DNA of 64,000 nucleotides from assembly GCF_002938435.1 (NCBI RefSeq), contig NZ_POQT01000024.1, positions 1-64,000 on the forward strand, written 5' to 3'. The notes beneath the pieces were generated by a model, which was not told where the DNA came from, made no database searches, and saw nothing but the letters and a program-made list of their open reading frames with translations. Below are positions 1 to 8,197 of this stretch, piece after piece (positions within the stretch are counted from its first letter, which is position 1; each line of letters opens with the position of its first letter). Origin of the DNA: Blastococcus saxobsidens. Lineage in GTDB: Bacteria > Actinomycetota > Actinomycetes > Mycobacteriales > Geodermatophilaceae. Both the position numbers and the translations under genes were made by a program.

Positions 1-601
1 CCAGGCCCGCAACCCCGGCGCGCTGCTGGGCGATCTGCTGGCCGTCACCGTGCCGCGCCTGCCGGTGCGCGACCGGGACCGGCTGCGGCGGGCCTACCCG
101 GGGGCGTCGGACGCCGAGATCGCCGACGCGCTGGTCGCCCGCGCCGTCCGCGTGACCTCCGGCATCGGCGCGGCCGCCGGCGGCCTGTCCGCCGCGCACT
201 GGCTCGCGCCGCCCTCGCTCCTCGCCGTGCCCCTCGAGCTGGGCGCCGAGACGGTGCTCGTCGCCGCCGTGGAGGTGGTGCTCATCGCCGAGCTCCACGA
301 GCTCCACGGCCGTCGGCCACCCGGGGACGCCGGCGAACGCGCGCAGGCCTACCTGGGCAGCTGGTCGGAGCAGCGCGCCGTCCACGCCGCGGGCGCCGGA
401 GGGCTGAGCTCCCTCCTGGGAGCGGCCGGCATGCGTGCGCTGCGCCGCCGGATGACCCGCCGGCTGGCCGGGGCCGTCCCCTCGGCGGCGCCGTTGCTGA
501 TCGGTGCCGCCCTCTCCGGGCGCTTGAACCGCCGCGCCACCGAGACGCTCGCCCGGCGGGTCCTGGACGACCTGCGCGGGCCCTCGAACCAGGCCTCGTG
601 A
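1..601 (+). CDS. Conserved hypothetical protein, 5' end outside the window
   Basis: The reading frame is open from the first base to a TGA at 599-601, so about 199 C-terminal residues are visible and the start lies upstream. A GTG at 50 is in frame, but the protein clearly continues before it. The visible part has a hydrophobic stretch (SLLAVPLELGAETVLVAAVE) and an Arg/Ala-rich tail with the pattern RLAGAVPSAAPLLIGAALSGR, which loosely resembles the C-terminus of EcsC-like proteins. I do not recognise it securely and assign no function. It is followed by 103 bases that contain an intergenic repeat and the dut promoter. Confidence 0.55.
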   Translation, partial: QARNPGALLGDLLAVTVPRLPVRDRDRLRRAYPGASDAEIADALVARAVRVTSGIGAAAGGLSAAHWLAPPSLLAVPLELGAETVLVAAVEVVLIAELHELHGRRPPGDAGERAQAYLGSWSEQRAVHAAGAGGLSSLLGAAGMRALRRRMTRRLAGAVPSAAPLLIGAALSGRLNRRATETLARRVLDDLRGPSNQAS

Positions 602-630
602 CGCCGGCCGCTGCAGTGTCCCGCCGTCGG

Positions 631-688
631 CCCCGTCCAGAGGCTCGTCCAGAGCCAGCGAGGGATGAGGAGGACGGGGTCCTTCTCC
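631..688. repeat. Intergenic hairpin repeat, copy 1
   Basis: Terminal arms CCCCGTCC (631-638) and GGACGGGG (672-679) are perfectly complementary. The body (AGAGCCAGCGAGGGATGAGG) and the 3' flank (GTCCTTCTCC) closely resemble a second element at 46450-46508. It sits between the upstream gene and dut. It looks like a REP-like element; whether it acts as RNA or DNA is unknown. Confidence 0.55.
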
Positions 689-691
689 TTA

Positions 692-697
692 TAGGGT
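692..697 (+). promoter_or_regulatory. Candidate -10 box of dut, leaderless
   Basis: TAGGGT ends 7 bases before the GTG start at 705, and no Shine-Dalgarno sequence precedes that GTG. The spacing predicts transcription starting at or next to the start codon. No convincing -35 is visible. Confidence 0.4.
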
Positions 698-704
698 CGC
701 CGTC

Positions 705-1211
705 GTGCCCGAGCCTCTCACCGAGCTGGACGTGCCGGTCCTGCTCACCGCCTCCGGCGGTGCCGCGCCGAGCTATGCGTTGCCCGGTGACGCGGGCGCC
801 GACCTCACCGCCGCGGAGGACGTCGAACTGGCTCCCTTCGAGCGCCGGCTCGTCGGCACCGGGGTGGCCGTGGCGATCCCCGAGGGGTACGCCGGCTTCG
901 TGCATCCGCGCTCGGGCCTGGCGCACCGGCTGGGGCTGAGCGTGGTCAACGCACCCGGCACGATCGACGCCGGCTACCGCGGCGAGATCCAGGTCAACCT
1001 GATCAACCTGGACCCGATCACGACGCTGCGGCTGCGGAGGGGTGACCGCATCGCCCAGCTGGTCGTCCAGGCGGTGGCCCGGGTCCGCTTCGTGCCCGTC
1101 GCCGAGCTGCCGGCCAGCGAACGCGGTGCGGGCGGGCACGGCTCGACCGGCGGGCACGCGGGCCCGCTGTCCGGATCCATCGACACACCAGCACGTGAGG
1201 GGCGGAACTGA
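705..1211 (+). CDS. dut: dUTP diphosphatase (dUTPase)
   Basis: This trimeric enzyme hydrolyses dUTP to dUMP and pyrophosphate, keeping uracil out of DNA and feeding thymidylate synthesis. At 168 residues it has the usual family length. The five dUTPase motifs are in order: [10 protein letters not shown] near residue 27, HPRSGLAHR, the catalytic-loop motif [13 protein letters not shown], the RGDRIAQLV strand, and the C-terminal loop [12 protein letters not shown]. In that last loop His replaces the Phe that usually stacks on uracil, as in mycobacterial dUTPase. The GTG start fits a TAGGGT box 7 bases upstream. The DUF3710 gene follows after one base, in the order known from mycobacteria. Confidence 0.95.
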   Translation: MPEPLTELDVPVLLTASGGAAPSYALPGDAGADLTAAEDVELAPFERRLVGTGVAVAIPEGYAGFVHPRSGLAHRLGLSVVNAPGTIDAGYRGEIQVNLINLDPITTLRLRRGDRIAQLVVQAVARVRFVPVAELPASERGAGGHGSTGGHAGPLSGSIDTPAREGRN

Positions 1212-1212
1212 C

Positions 1213-1974
1213 ATGCCGTTCGGACGGCGCCGCAACCGCATCGACCGCAGCCTGCGCGAGCGCGGGGTCCCTCCCGAGCCGCAGCAGCGGGTCCGCGAGG
1301 TGGCGGCCACCTCGGGCCCCTGGGACGAGGCCGACGCCCCCGACGACGGCCTGCCGCGCATCGACCTCGGGGCCATCCGGCTGCCGGCGCTGCCCGGCAT
1401 GGACCTGCGCGTGGAGCTCAACCAGCAGCAGAAGGTGATCGCCGCGACGCTCCGGCACGGCGAGTCCCTGCTGCAGGTGTCGGCCTTCGCCGCGCCCCGG
1501 GCCACAGACATCTGGGACGACGTCCGCGCCGAGCTGGCCCGGAGCGCGTCCGGGCAGGGCGCCTCGCTGCGCGAGGTCGAGGGCCCGTTCGGCATCGAGC
1601 TCGCCGGCACGATGATGGCGCCGGTGCCGGCGCAGCCCGGCCAGCCGGCACCGCAGCCGGTACGGCGGGCGGCCCGGTTCTTCGGCGTCGACGGCCCGCG
1701 CTGGTTCCTGCGCGGCCTGCTCACCGGCCCCGTCATCGACGACGCGCAGGCCGAGCAGGCGCCGCTCGAGACGGCCTTCCGCGGCATCGTCGTCGTCCGG
1801 GGCACCGAGCCGATGCCGGTGCGCGAGCCGCTGCCGCTGACGCTGCCGGCCCAGGCCGCGGCGCAGCTCGTGGCCCAGCAGCAGGCGGCGCAGCAGCAGG
1901 CCGCCCAGCAGCAGGCCGCCCAGCAGCAGGCCGCGCCGCAGCCGGTCGAGCGGCCCGGCGGCGACCAGGCCTGA
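1213..1974 (+). CDS. DUF3710 family protein
   Basis: A 253-residue cytoplasmic protein of the actinobacterial DUF3710 family, whose members are found next to dut; the function is unknown. The ATG at 1213 lies one base after the dut stop, so the two are probably co-transcribed. The N-terminus is basic (MPFGRRRNRIDR). The conserved core runs from about residue 45 (LPRIDLGAIRLPALPGMDLR) through a VSAFAAPRATDIWDDVR segment to a RWFLRGLLTGP motif. The C-terminal 35 residues are low-complexity Gln/Ala encoded by a 15-base tandem repeat, so that tail probably varies between strains. I see no catalytic motif. Confidence 0.85.
   Translation: MPFGRRRNRIDRSLRERGVPPEPQQRVREVAATSGPWDEADAPDDGLPRIDLGAIRLPALPGMDLRVELNQQQKVIAATLRHGESLLQVSAFAAPRATDIWDDVRAELARSASGQGASLREVEGPFGIELAGTMMAPVPAQPGQPAPQPVRRAARFFGVDGPRWFLRGLLTGPVIDDAQAEQAPLETAFRGIVVVRGTEPMPVREPLPLTLPAQAAAQLVAQQQAAQQQAAQQQAAQQQAAPQPVERPGGDQA
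1876..1935 (+). repeat. Four tandem 15-base repeats coding QQQAA
   Basis: Four adjacent copies of CAGCAGCAGGCCGCC (the first has GCGGCG, the last GCCGCG) lie inside the 3' end of the DUF3710 gene. Each copy keeps the frame and adds five residues, so slippage would change tail length without a frameshift. Confidence 0.85.
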
Positions 1975-2026
1975 CCGGCGCACCGCCATGACCGCCATCC
2001 GCGGACCCGTCTGCTCGGCACCGCAC

Positions 2027-2032
2027 TACGCT
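2027..2032 (+). promoter_or_regulatory. Candidate -10 box of the OB-fold gene, leaderless
   Basis: TACGCT ends 6 bases before the GTG at 2039, with no Shine-Dalgarno sequence. This spacing matches several other genes in the window and favours 2039 over an in-frame ATG at 1988. Confidence 0.4.
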
Positions 2033-2038
2033 GGACCC

Positions 2039-2416
2039 GTGACGGAGACCCGACCGACCGGATGGTGGTCGCGCACCTTGCAGCGCCTCACCGCCGACGA
2101 CCACAGCATCGACGCCGCCGAGCTGCGCGCCGACGCGGCCAGCGCCGGCTGCGAGCCGGTCAGCTCCTGCCGCAAGGGCGCCGTGGTGACGGTGACGGGG
2201 CGGCTGAAGTCGGTCGTCTACACGCCGCGGGAGACCGTCCCCACCCTCGAGGCCGAGCTGTTCGACGGCTCGGGCTCGGTGACGCTGGTCTGGCTGGGCC
2301 GGCGGCGGATCCCGGGCATCGAGCCCGGCCGGAGCCTGACCGCCCGGGGCCGGTTCGCCGCCTTCGACGGCCGCCAGGTCATCTACAACCCCCGGTACGA
2401 ACTGATCTCCTGCTGA
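2039..2416 (+). CDS. OB-fold nucleic-acid-binding domain protein
   Basis: A 125-residue protein with a short N-terminal helical part (GWWSRTLQRLTADDHSIDAAELR) followed by an OB-fold from about residue 42. The strands GAVVTVTGRLKSVVYTP, TLEAELFDGSGSVTLVWLGRR and SLTARGRFAAFDGRQVIYNPRY are typical of the tRNA-anticodon/RecG-wedge type OB family. It probably binds nucleic acid; the ligand is unknown. Its position between the DUF3710 and DUF3159 genes matches the mycobacterial order (Rv2694c neighbourhood). The GTG at 2039 is preferred because a -10-like box lies 6 bases upstream; an ATG at 1988 would add 17 residues with no homology-like character. Confidence 0.85.
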   Translation: MTETRPTGWWSRTLQRLTADDHSIDAAELRADAASAGCEPVSSCRKGAVVTVTGRLKSVVYTPRETVPTLEAELFDGSGSVTLVWLGRRRIPGIEPGRSLTARGRFAAFDGRQVIYNPRYELISC

Positions 2417-2474
2417 GGAACCCGCGGCGCAGGCCGCCGGGCGGGTGGAGGATGTCGGGACAGGGGAGAGCAGC

Positions 2475-3287
2475 GTGACCGCACCAGGCCCGGACGACGG
2501 GGTCGGCAGTCGGCCGGCCGGCGACGGCACCCCGCCGGAGCGGTCCACCGGGCTGTTCGACCGGGACGTGCTGCTCCAGCAGCTCGGGGGCTGGCGCGGC
2601 ATGGTCGACGCGACCCTGCCCACGGTCGCGTTCGTGGTGGCCAACGGCATCGACGGGTTGCGGACCGGGATATGGGCCGCCGTGGTGGCCGCCGTCCTGG
2701 TCTTCGTGCTCCGGCTGGCGCGCAAGGAGAGCATCCAGCAGGCGGTGAGCGGGCTGTTCGCCGTCGGCGTCGCGGTGGCGATCGCCTCGGCGTCCGGTCA
2801 GGCCCGCGACTTCTTCGTGCTCGGCATCGTGCGCAGTCTCGTCATCGGCGTCGCGCTGCTGGCCTCGATCCCGTTCCGCTGGCCGCTCGTGGGGGTGGCC
2901 GCCGAATTCTTCGCACCCAGCCACGTCGGGTCCATGGCGGCGCACACCATGCCGTGGAACCGCGCCCGACGCGCCGGGACGTCCGCGGCCGCGGAAGCCC
3001 CCGAGCCGCCGGCGGCCGCCAGTGCCGCTCCGGAGCCGGAGCGGCACTGGCGGGAGGACCCGCGGCTGCTGCGCGCGTACTCCTGGTTGACCGTGCTCTG
3101 GGCGGCGACCTTCCTGCTGCGGGCCGGGGTCCAGTGGGTGCTCTACCGCGCCGACGAGGTGGAGCTGCTCGGCACCGCCTCGGTGGCCCTCGGGCTGCCG
3201 CTCACCGCCGTGGTGCTGGTCGCGACGTTCTGGGTCGTCGCCCGGCTGCACCGCCACCGCGCGGCGCCTCCCGGCCCCGCCGCCTGA
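2475..3287 (+). CDS. DUF3159 family membrane protein
   Basis: A 270-residue integral membrane protein of the actinobacterial DUF3159 family, function unknown. After a soluble N-terminus of about 40 residues come hydrophobic segments near 45-60 (TLPTVAFVVANGIDGL), 64-82 (IWAAVVAAVLVFVLRLA), 92-108 and 117-137. A charged Pro/Ala linker follows, then two more segments in the last 75 residues. That makes about six transmembrane helices. The GTG at 2475 has a GGGAGAG ribosome site upstream; an in-frame ATG at 2445 lacks one. It is convergent with the RCK gene, with a 15-base gap. Confidence 0.8.
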   Translation: MTAPGPDDGVGSRPAGDGTPPERSTGLFDRDVLLQQLGGWRGMVDATLPTVAFVVANGIDGLRTGIWAAVVAAVLVFVLRLARKESIQQAVSGLFAVGVAVAIASASGQARDFFVLGIVRSLVIGVALLASIPFRWPLVGVAAEFFAPSHVGSMAAHTMPWNRARRAGTSAAAEAPEPPAAASAAPEPERHWREDPRLLRAYSWLTVLWAATFLLRAGVQWVLYRADEVELLGTASVALGLPLTAVVLVATFWVVARLHRHRAAPPGPAA

Positions 3288-3302
3288 GGGCGGGCCCCGG
3301 GT

Positions 3303-3983
3303 TCAGCCCGCGGTGCTCCCGGGCCCACCGGGGGCGAAGACGAACTGCAGCTGCTCCTCGGTGTCCCCGTGGGACACGAAGAGCAGCTCGTCGCCGGACT
3401 CCAGCGGCTCGTCGGGGGTCGGGGTGATGACGCGGTCGCCGCGCAGGATGGTGCAGAGCACCGTCTCGCGGGGGAGCGGCACCTCCCGCAGTGCGTGCCC
3501 GACCCAGGGGGTGTCGTCGCCGAGGGTGATCTCGACCAGGTTCGCCGCACCCTTGCGGAAGCTCATGAGCCGGACGACGTCGCCCACGCTCACCGCCTCC
3601 TCGACGAGCGCAGCGAGCACCCGGGGGGTGGAGACGGCGACGTCGACGCCCCAGGCCTCGGTGTAGAGCCACTCGTTGCGCGGGTCCTTCACGCGGGCGA
3701 CGACGCGGTTCACCGCGAACTCGGTCTTGGCCAGCAGCGAGACGACCAGGTTGGCCTTGTCGTCACCGGTCGCGGCGACGACGACGTCACAGGTGGCCAG
3801 CTGCGCCTCCTCCAGGGAGGAGACCTCGCAGGCGTCGGCCTGGACCCACTCCGCCCCCGGCACCGAGCGGGTGCGGACCTTGCGGCCGTCCTTCTCGATC
3901 AGCATGACGGTGTGGCCGTTCTCCAGCAGCTCACCGGCGATCGAGCGGCCGACCGCGCCGGCCCCGACGATGGCGACGCGCAT
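3303..3983 (-). CDS. TrkA-type RCK potassium-transport regulator, second of the pair
   Basis: A 226-residue cytoplasmic regulator with an N-terminal Rossmann domain (RCK_N/TrkA-N) opening with MRVAIVGAGAVGRSIAGELL, so a GxGxxG dinucleotide site, and an acidic residue after strand 2 (LIEKD). The C-terminal RCK_C domain starts near residue 140 (VEITLGDDTPWVGHALREV). RCK_C domains of this type bind c-di-AMP in other Gram-positives. Its ATG shares one base with the upstream gene's stop (TGATG), so the two are translationally coupled. The pair matches mycobacterial ceoB/ceoC. No Trk/Ktr membrane subunit is nearby; the only potassium transporter in reach is the divergent permease. Confidence 0.88.
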   Translation of the reverse strand: MRVAIVGAGAVGRSIAGELLENGHTVMLIEKDGRKVRTRSVPGAEWVQADACEVSSLEEAQLATCDVVVAATGDDKANLVVSLLAKTEFAVNRVVARVKDPRNEWLYTEAWGVDVAVSTPRVLAALVEEAVSVGDVVRLMSFRKGAANLVEITLGDDTPWVGHALREVPLPRETVLCTILRGDRVITPTPDEPLESGDELLFVSHGDTEEQLQFVFAPGGPGSTAG

Positions 3984-4651
3984 CAGCGCCCACCTCCCTG
4001 GGGGCCGTGCTCCACGACCTCGTGCACGCGGGCGGTCAGCTCGTCGGTGACCGCGACGACCAGCTGGTCGCCGTCCTGCAGCACCGTGGTGGCGGTGGGC
4101 AGCAGTGCGTCGCCGAACCGCACCAGCCAGGCGGCGCGGGCGCCGGTGGCGGTCTCCAGCTCGGCGAGCCGGTGGCCGACCCAGCCCTCGGTGACGGTGA
4201 CCCGCATGAGCAGGACCTGGCCGGTGGGCTCGCGCCACAGCTCGCTGACCTTGACCGAGAGCAGCTCGCGCAGGAGGCGGTTCACCGTCCACGGCACCGT
4301 CGCGACGCTCGGGATGCCCATGCGCTCGTAGACCTCGGCGCGCTTGGAGTCGTAGATGCGGGCCACCACGTGCTGGACGCCGAACGTCTCGCGGGCGACC
4401 CGGGCGCTGATGATGTTGGAGTTGTCCCCGCTGCTCACGGCGGCGAACGCCCCGGCGGAGTCGACCCCGGCGTCGAGCAGCGTCTGGCGGTCGAAGCCCA
4501 GTCCGGTGATCTGCCGGCCGCCGAAGTCCGGGCCCAGCCGGCGGAAGGCCTCGGGGTCCTGGTCGATCACGGCCACGCTGTGGCCGATCTGCTCGAGCCG
4601 GCGGGCGATGGCCGAGCCGACGCGGCCGCAGCCCATCACGACCACGTGCAC
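3983..4651 (-). CDS. TrkA-type RCK potassium-transport regulator, first of the pair
   Basis: A 222-residue RCK protein. It begins MHVVVMGCGRVGSAIARRLE (GxGxxG), has AVIDQD ending the second strand, and a conserved NSNIISARVARETFGV segment. An RCK_C domain from about residue 140 (VLLMRVTVTEGWVGHRLAEL) follows. It is expected to pair with its paralogue as a heteromeric gating ring sensing NAD(H), ATP or c-di-AMP. The GTG start has a GGGAG ribosome site 6 bases upstream. It is divergent from the permease gene at 4825, with 173 bases between starts, which suggests shared control of one potassium-uptake function. Confidence 0.88.
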   Translation of the reverse strand: MHVVVMGCGRVGSAIARRLEQIGHSVAVIDQDPEAFRRLGPDFGGRQITGLGFDRQTLLDAGVDSAGAFAAVSSGDNSNIISARVARETFGVQHVVARIYDSKRAEVYERMGIPSVATVPWTVNRLLRELLSVKVSELWREPTGQVLLMRVTVTEGWVGHRLAELETATGARAAWLVRFGDALLPTATTVLQDGDQLVVAVTDELTARVHEVVEHGPQGGGR

Positions 4652-4812
4652 GTGTCACTCCCTGCGACGACAGGCCGCGCCGGCGCCGTCCGCCCGCGCA
4701 TCACCGGGCGCGAAGCTACACCCGTCCGGGGGCCGTCACCCCGCAGGCGGCGCGGATCCCCCCGACGGGGCGGGGTGGGCCGAGTCACCCCCGCGGCGGC
4801 TCCCATGGTCCG

Positions 4813-4818
4813 TACCAT
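4813..4818 (+). promoter_or_regulatory. Candidate -10 box of the APC permease, leaderless
   Basis: TACCAT ends 6 bases before the GTG at 4825, and there is no Shine-Dalgarno sequence. Confidence 0.4.
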
Positions 4819-4824
4819 CGCGCC

Positions 4825-6870
4825 GTGCCAAGCCTGTCCGACCTCGGACAACTCCCGAAACGCCTCGTCCTCGGCCGTCCCGTGCGCAGCGACCGGATGG
4901 GGGAGTCGCTGCTGCCCAAGCGGCTCGCGCTGCCCATCTTCGCCAGCGACCCGCTCTCCTCGGTGGCCTACGCCACCCAGGAGATCCTGATCGTCCTGAC
5001 GCTGGCCGGCACCGCGTTCCTGTTCCTGGCGCCGTGGCTCGCGGCGGCGGTCGTCGTGCTGCTGGTCACCGTGGTGCTGTCCTACCGCCAGGTGGTGCAC
5101 GCCTACCCCTCGGGCGGCGGCGACTACGAGGTCGCGATGAAGAACCACGGCCAGTTCGCCGGGCTGACCGTGGCGAGCGCGCTGCTGGTCGATTACGTGC
5201 TGACCGTGGCGGTGTCGGTGTCGGCCGGGACCGACAACATCATCTCGGCGTTCCCGTCGCTGAACGAGCACCGCGTCCTGATCGCCATCGGGCTCGTGGC
5301 GCTGCTGGCGGCGGCGAACCTGCGCGGCGTCCGGGAGTCCGGGCGGGCGTTCGCCGCGCCGACGTACCTGTTCATCAGCGGCATCCTGGTGATGATCGGC
5401 ACCGGGCTCGTCCGGTACTTCGTCACCGACGAGGGCATCACCGCGGAGACCTCCGCCTACACGGTCACGCCCGAGCCCGGGTACGAGCAGCTGGCGGGGC
5501 TGGCGCTGATCTTCTTCGCCCTCCGCGCGTTCGCCTCCGGGTGCACGGCGCTGACCGGGGTGGAAGCCATCGCCAACGGCGTCCCGGCCTTCCGGCCGCC
5601 GAAGAGCCGCAACGCGGCCACCACGCTGGCGCTCATGGGCGGCATCGCGGCCACCATGTTCGCCGGCGTGACGGCGCTGGCGCTGCTGGCCGGCGTCAAG
5701 TACGTCGAGCACCCCTGCGACCTGGAGGGCTTCGCCGACTGCGAGACCGAGCCGCAGCGCACGGTGATCGCCCAGCTGGCCGCCGCGGTGTTCGGGGGCG
5801 ACACGTCGGTCGGCTTCTTCTTCATCCAGGCCGCGACCGCGCTCGTGCTGATCCTCGCCGCCAACACGGCGTTCAACGGGTTCCCGCTGCTCGGCTCGGT
5901 GCTGGCGCAGGACCGGTTCATGCCGCGGCAGCTGCACACCCGCGGCGACAAGCTCGTCTACAGCAACGGCATCCTCGTGCTGGCCGGGTTCGCCGCGCTG
6001 CTGATCGTCGCCTTCGACGCCGACGTCTCCCGGCTCATCCAGCTGTACATCATCGGCGTCTTCACCAGCTTCAGCATCGGCCAGTGGGGAATGGTGCGGC
6101 ACTGGAACCGGGAGCTGAAGGCGGCGCCCGACGCGGCCGCCCGCCGGCGGATGCGCCGCTCGCAGGTCATCAACACCGTGGGCGGTTCGCTCACCACCAC
6201 GGTGCTGCTGATCATCGTCGTCACGAAGTTCACCCACGGTGCCTGGCTGGTGCTGCTGGCCATGCCGATCCTGTTCGTGCTGATGAAGGCGATCAACCGG
6301 CACTACTCGAACGTCTCGCAGCAGCTGGTGCCCGACTCCGACGCCCGCACGCTGCCGAGCAAGGTGCACGCCGTCGTCCTCGTCTCCAAGGTGCACAAGC
6401 CGACGCTGCGGGCGCTCTCCTTCGCCCGGGCCACCCGGCCCGATGCGCTCACCGCGCTCACCGTCAACGTCGACGACGCCGAGACGCGGGCATTGCAGAC
6501 GGACTGGGAGCGCTACGACATCCCGGTGCCGCTCACCGTGGTGGAATCGCCGTACCGGGAGATCACCCGGCCGGTGCTGGACTACGTGAAGAGCATCCGC
6601 CGGGACAGCCCACGCGAGCTCGTCGTCGTCTTCGTGCCGCAGTACGTGGTGGGCCACTGGTGGGAGAACCTGCTGCACAACCAGAGCGCGCTGCGGCTGC
6701 GCGCCCGGCTGCAGTTCCAGCCCGGCGTGATGATCACGACCGTCCCGTGGCTGCTGGAGAGCACCGTCGGGCACGACGACGACGCCGACGGACGGCGGGG
6801 CGGCCCCGCGCCCGGCGACCTGCGCCGCGGCTACACCGACGACGAGGTGGACGTGACGCCCTATGGCTGA
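4825..6870 (+). CDS. APC-superfamily permease, KimA-like potassium importer
   Basis: A 681-residue membrane protein with about 12 transmembrane segments between residues 30 and 500, then a soluble C-terminal domain (KVHAVVLVSKVHKPTLRAL onward). The opening pattern (RLVLGRPVRSDRMGESLLPK, then FASDPLSSVAYATQEILIVL) strongly resembles Bacillus KimA/YdaO, a K+/H+ symporter controlled by c-di-AMP. That suggests potassium rather than amino-acid transport, though many databases call such proteins amino-acid permeases. At 681 residues it is somewhat longer than KimA, with a charged tail. The adjacent RCK pair supports the potassium reading. Its last 8 bases overlap the downstream methyltransferase gene. 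Confidence 0.85.
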   Translation: MPSLSDLGQLPKRLVLGRPVRSDRMGESLLPKRLALPIFASDPLSSVAYATQEILIVLTLAGTAFLFLAPWLAAAVVVLLVTVVLSYRQVVHAYPSGGGDYEVAMKNHGQFAGLTVASALLVDYVLTVAVSVSAGTDNIISAFPSLNEHRVLIAIGLVALLAAANLRGVRESGRAFAAPTYLFISGILVMIGTGLVRYFVTDEGITAETSAYTVTPEPGYEQLAGLALIFFALRAFASGCTALTGVEAIANGVPAFRPPKSRNAATTLALMGGIAATMFAGVTALALLAGVKYVEHPCDLEGFADCETEPQRTVIAQLAAAVFGGDTSVGFFFIQAATALVLILAANTAFNGFPLLGSVLAQDRFMPRQLHTRGDKLVYSNGILVLAGFAALLIVAFDADVSRLIQLYIIGVFTSFSIGQWGMVRHWNRELKAAPDAAARRRMRRSQVINTVGGSLTTTVLLIIVVTKFTHGAWLVLLAMPILFVLMKAINRHYSNVSQQLVPDSDARTLPSKVHAVVLVSKVHKPTLRALSFARATRPDALTALTVNVDDAETRALQTDWERYDIPVPLTVVESPYREITRPVLDYVKSIRRDSPRELVVVFVPQYVVGHWWENLLHNQSALRLRARLQFQPGVMITTVPWLLESTVGHDDDADGRRGGPAPGDLRRGYTDDEVDVTPYG

Positions 6871-8173
6871 CGCCCGGCGGGGCAGGCGTGACCGGCGCCC
6901 GCGCGATGAGCGCGGCCTCGGGTGGGTCGGCCAGGAGTTCGAGGTGGTGGTCGGTCCGGTGGCGCACGGCGGGCACTGCGTGGCCCGGCACGAGGGCCGG
7001 GTCGTCTTCCTCCGGCACACGCTGCCGGGGGAGCGGGTCCGGGTGCGCGTGACCGAGGACCGGCACCCCGGCTTCTGCCGCGCCGACGCGGTCGAGGTGC
7101 TGGAGGCCGCTCCGGGCCGGGTGGAGCGGCCCTGCCCGCACAGCGGACCGGGGAGGTGCGGTGGCTGCGACTGGCAGCACGTGGACCCGGAGGAGCAGCG
7201 CCGGCTCAAGGCGGCGGTGGTGCGCGAGCAGCTGCTGCGGCTCGGGGGCCTGGACGCCGGCGACCCGGTGGTCGCCGGTCTGGTCGTCGAGGAGCTGCCC
7301 GGGGGACCGCTGCGCTGGCGCTCGCGGGCCCGGTTCGCCGTCGACCGCGCCGGGGCACCGGGCCTGCGCCGGCACCGCTCGCACGACGTCGTCGTCCTCG
7401 GCGACTGCCCGATCACCGTGGAGCCGGCCGCCCGGGCCGTGCTCGGCCGGAGCTGGCCGGGGAGCGGTGCGGTCGACGTGGCGATCGACTCGACCGGAGC
7501 GGTGACCGTCTCCCGGCTGGACCGGCGCGGCCGCACCCTGGCCACCGAGGTGCTCCACGCGGGGGAGGAGCTGCCCGCGGAGCCGACCGGGCGCGCCGAG
7601 CGGCGGGCCGGTGGACGCGACTGGGAGGTCGAGGGCACCGGCTTCTGGCAGGTGCACCCGGCCGCGGCCGATGCGCTGGTCACCGTCGTCGAGGATCTCG
7701 CCGCGGTGATCCCCGGGGAGACCGTGCTCGACCTCTACGCCGGTGCCGGCCTCTTCGGCGGCGCCCTCGCCCCGCTCGTGGGCGAGGAGGGCCGCGTGGT
7801 CTGCGTGGAGTCCGACCCCGGCGCCTGCGCCGCCGCCGAGGCCAACCTCGCCGCGCTCCCGCAGGCCGAGGTGTGGCAGGGCGAGGTGGACGCCGACGGG
7901 CTGGCGGAGCTGCTCGCGGAGCTGGGCACCGCACCCGACGTCGTCGTCCTCGACCCGCCGCGGGCCGGCGCCGGGAAGGCGGTCAGCCGGCTGCTCGCCG
8001 GGACCGGCGCGCGCGCCGTGGTCTACGTCGCCTGCGATCCGGCGGCGCTGGCCCGGGACATCGACGCGTTCGCCGACGCCGGGTACCGGCTGGCCGGCAT
8101 ACGCGGGTTCGACGCCTTCCCGATGACGGCGCACGTGGAGTGCGTCGCGCTGCTCGTCCCGGCCGGGTGGTAG
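6863..8173 (+). CDS. TRAM-domain class I SAM-dependent RNA methyltransferase (TrmA/RlmD-like)
   Basis: A 436-residue member of the RNA m5U methyltransferase family. Residues 20-83 form a TRAM RNA-binding domain. Cys91, Cys99 and Cys102, with a later Cys in GDCPI, could hold the 4Fe-4S cluster seen in RlmD. The Rossmann methyltransferase part has VLDLYAGAGLFGG (SAM), VVVLDPPRAGAGKA, the catalytic-Cys motif VVYVACDPAALARD, and MTAHVECVALL at the C-terminus. The RNA target (tRNA U54 or 23S rRNA) cannot be read from sequence. ATG overlaps the permease 3' end by 8 bases (ATGGCTGA), so translation is probably coupled. This order is conserved in mycobacteria (Rv2690c/Rv2689c). Confidence 0.9.
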   Translation: MADARRGRRDRRPRDERGLGWVGQEFEVVVGPVAHGGHCVARHEGRVVFLRHTLPGERVRVRVTEDRHPGFCRADAVEVLEAAPGRVERPCPHSGPGRCGGCDWQHVDPEEQRRLKAAVVREQLLRLGGLDAGDPVVAGLVVEELPGGPLRWRSRARFAVDRAGAPGLRRHRSHDVVVLGDCPITVEPAARAVLGRSWPGSGAVDVAIDSTGAVTVSRLDRRGRTLATEVLHAGEELPAEPTGRAERRAGGRDWEVEGTGFWQVHPAAADALVTVVEDLAAVIPGETVLDLYAGAGLFGGALAPLVGEEGRVVCVESDPGACAAAEANLAALPQAEVWQGEVDADGLAELLAELGTAPDVVVLDPPRAGAGKAVSRLLAGTGARAVVYVACDPAALARDIDAFADAGYRLAGIRGFDAFPMTAHVECVALLVPAGW

Positions 8174-8197
8174 CCGCAGGGCCTCGCGCGCGGGGCT

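Noticed and set aside
4729-4745. CACCCCGCAGGCGG upstream of the KimA-like gene, resembling the 3' end of a ydaO riboswitch
   Set aside because: The rest of the aptamer is missing: no GGGGTGAA block and no CGAACCCGACAGCT segment, and the gap is too short with a leaderless-type -10 near the start. Taken as chance similarity.
4636-7683. Long open frame on the minus strand opposite the permease and methyltransferase
   Set aside because: It is antisense to two strongly recognised genes, has low-complexity His/Arg/Gln-rich composition, and shows no domain. Long shadow frames are expected at this GC content.
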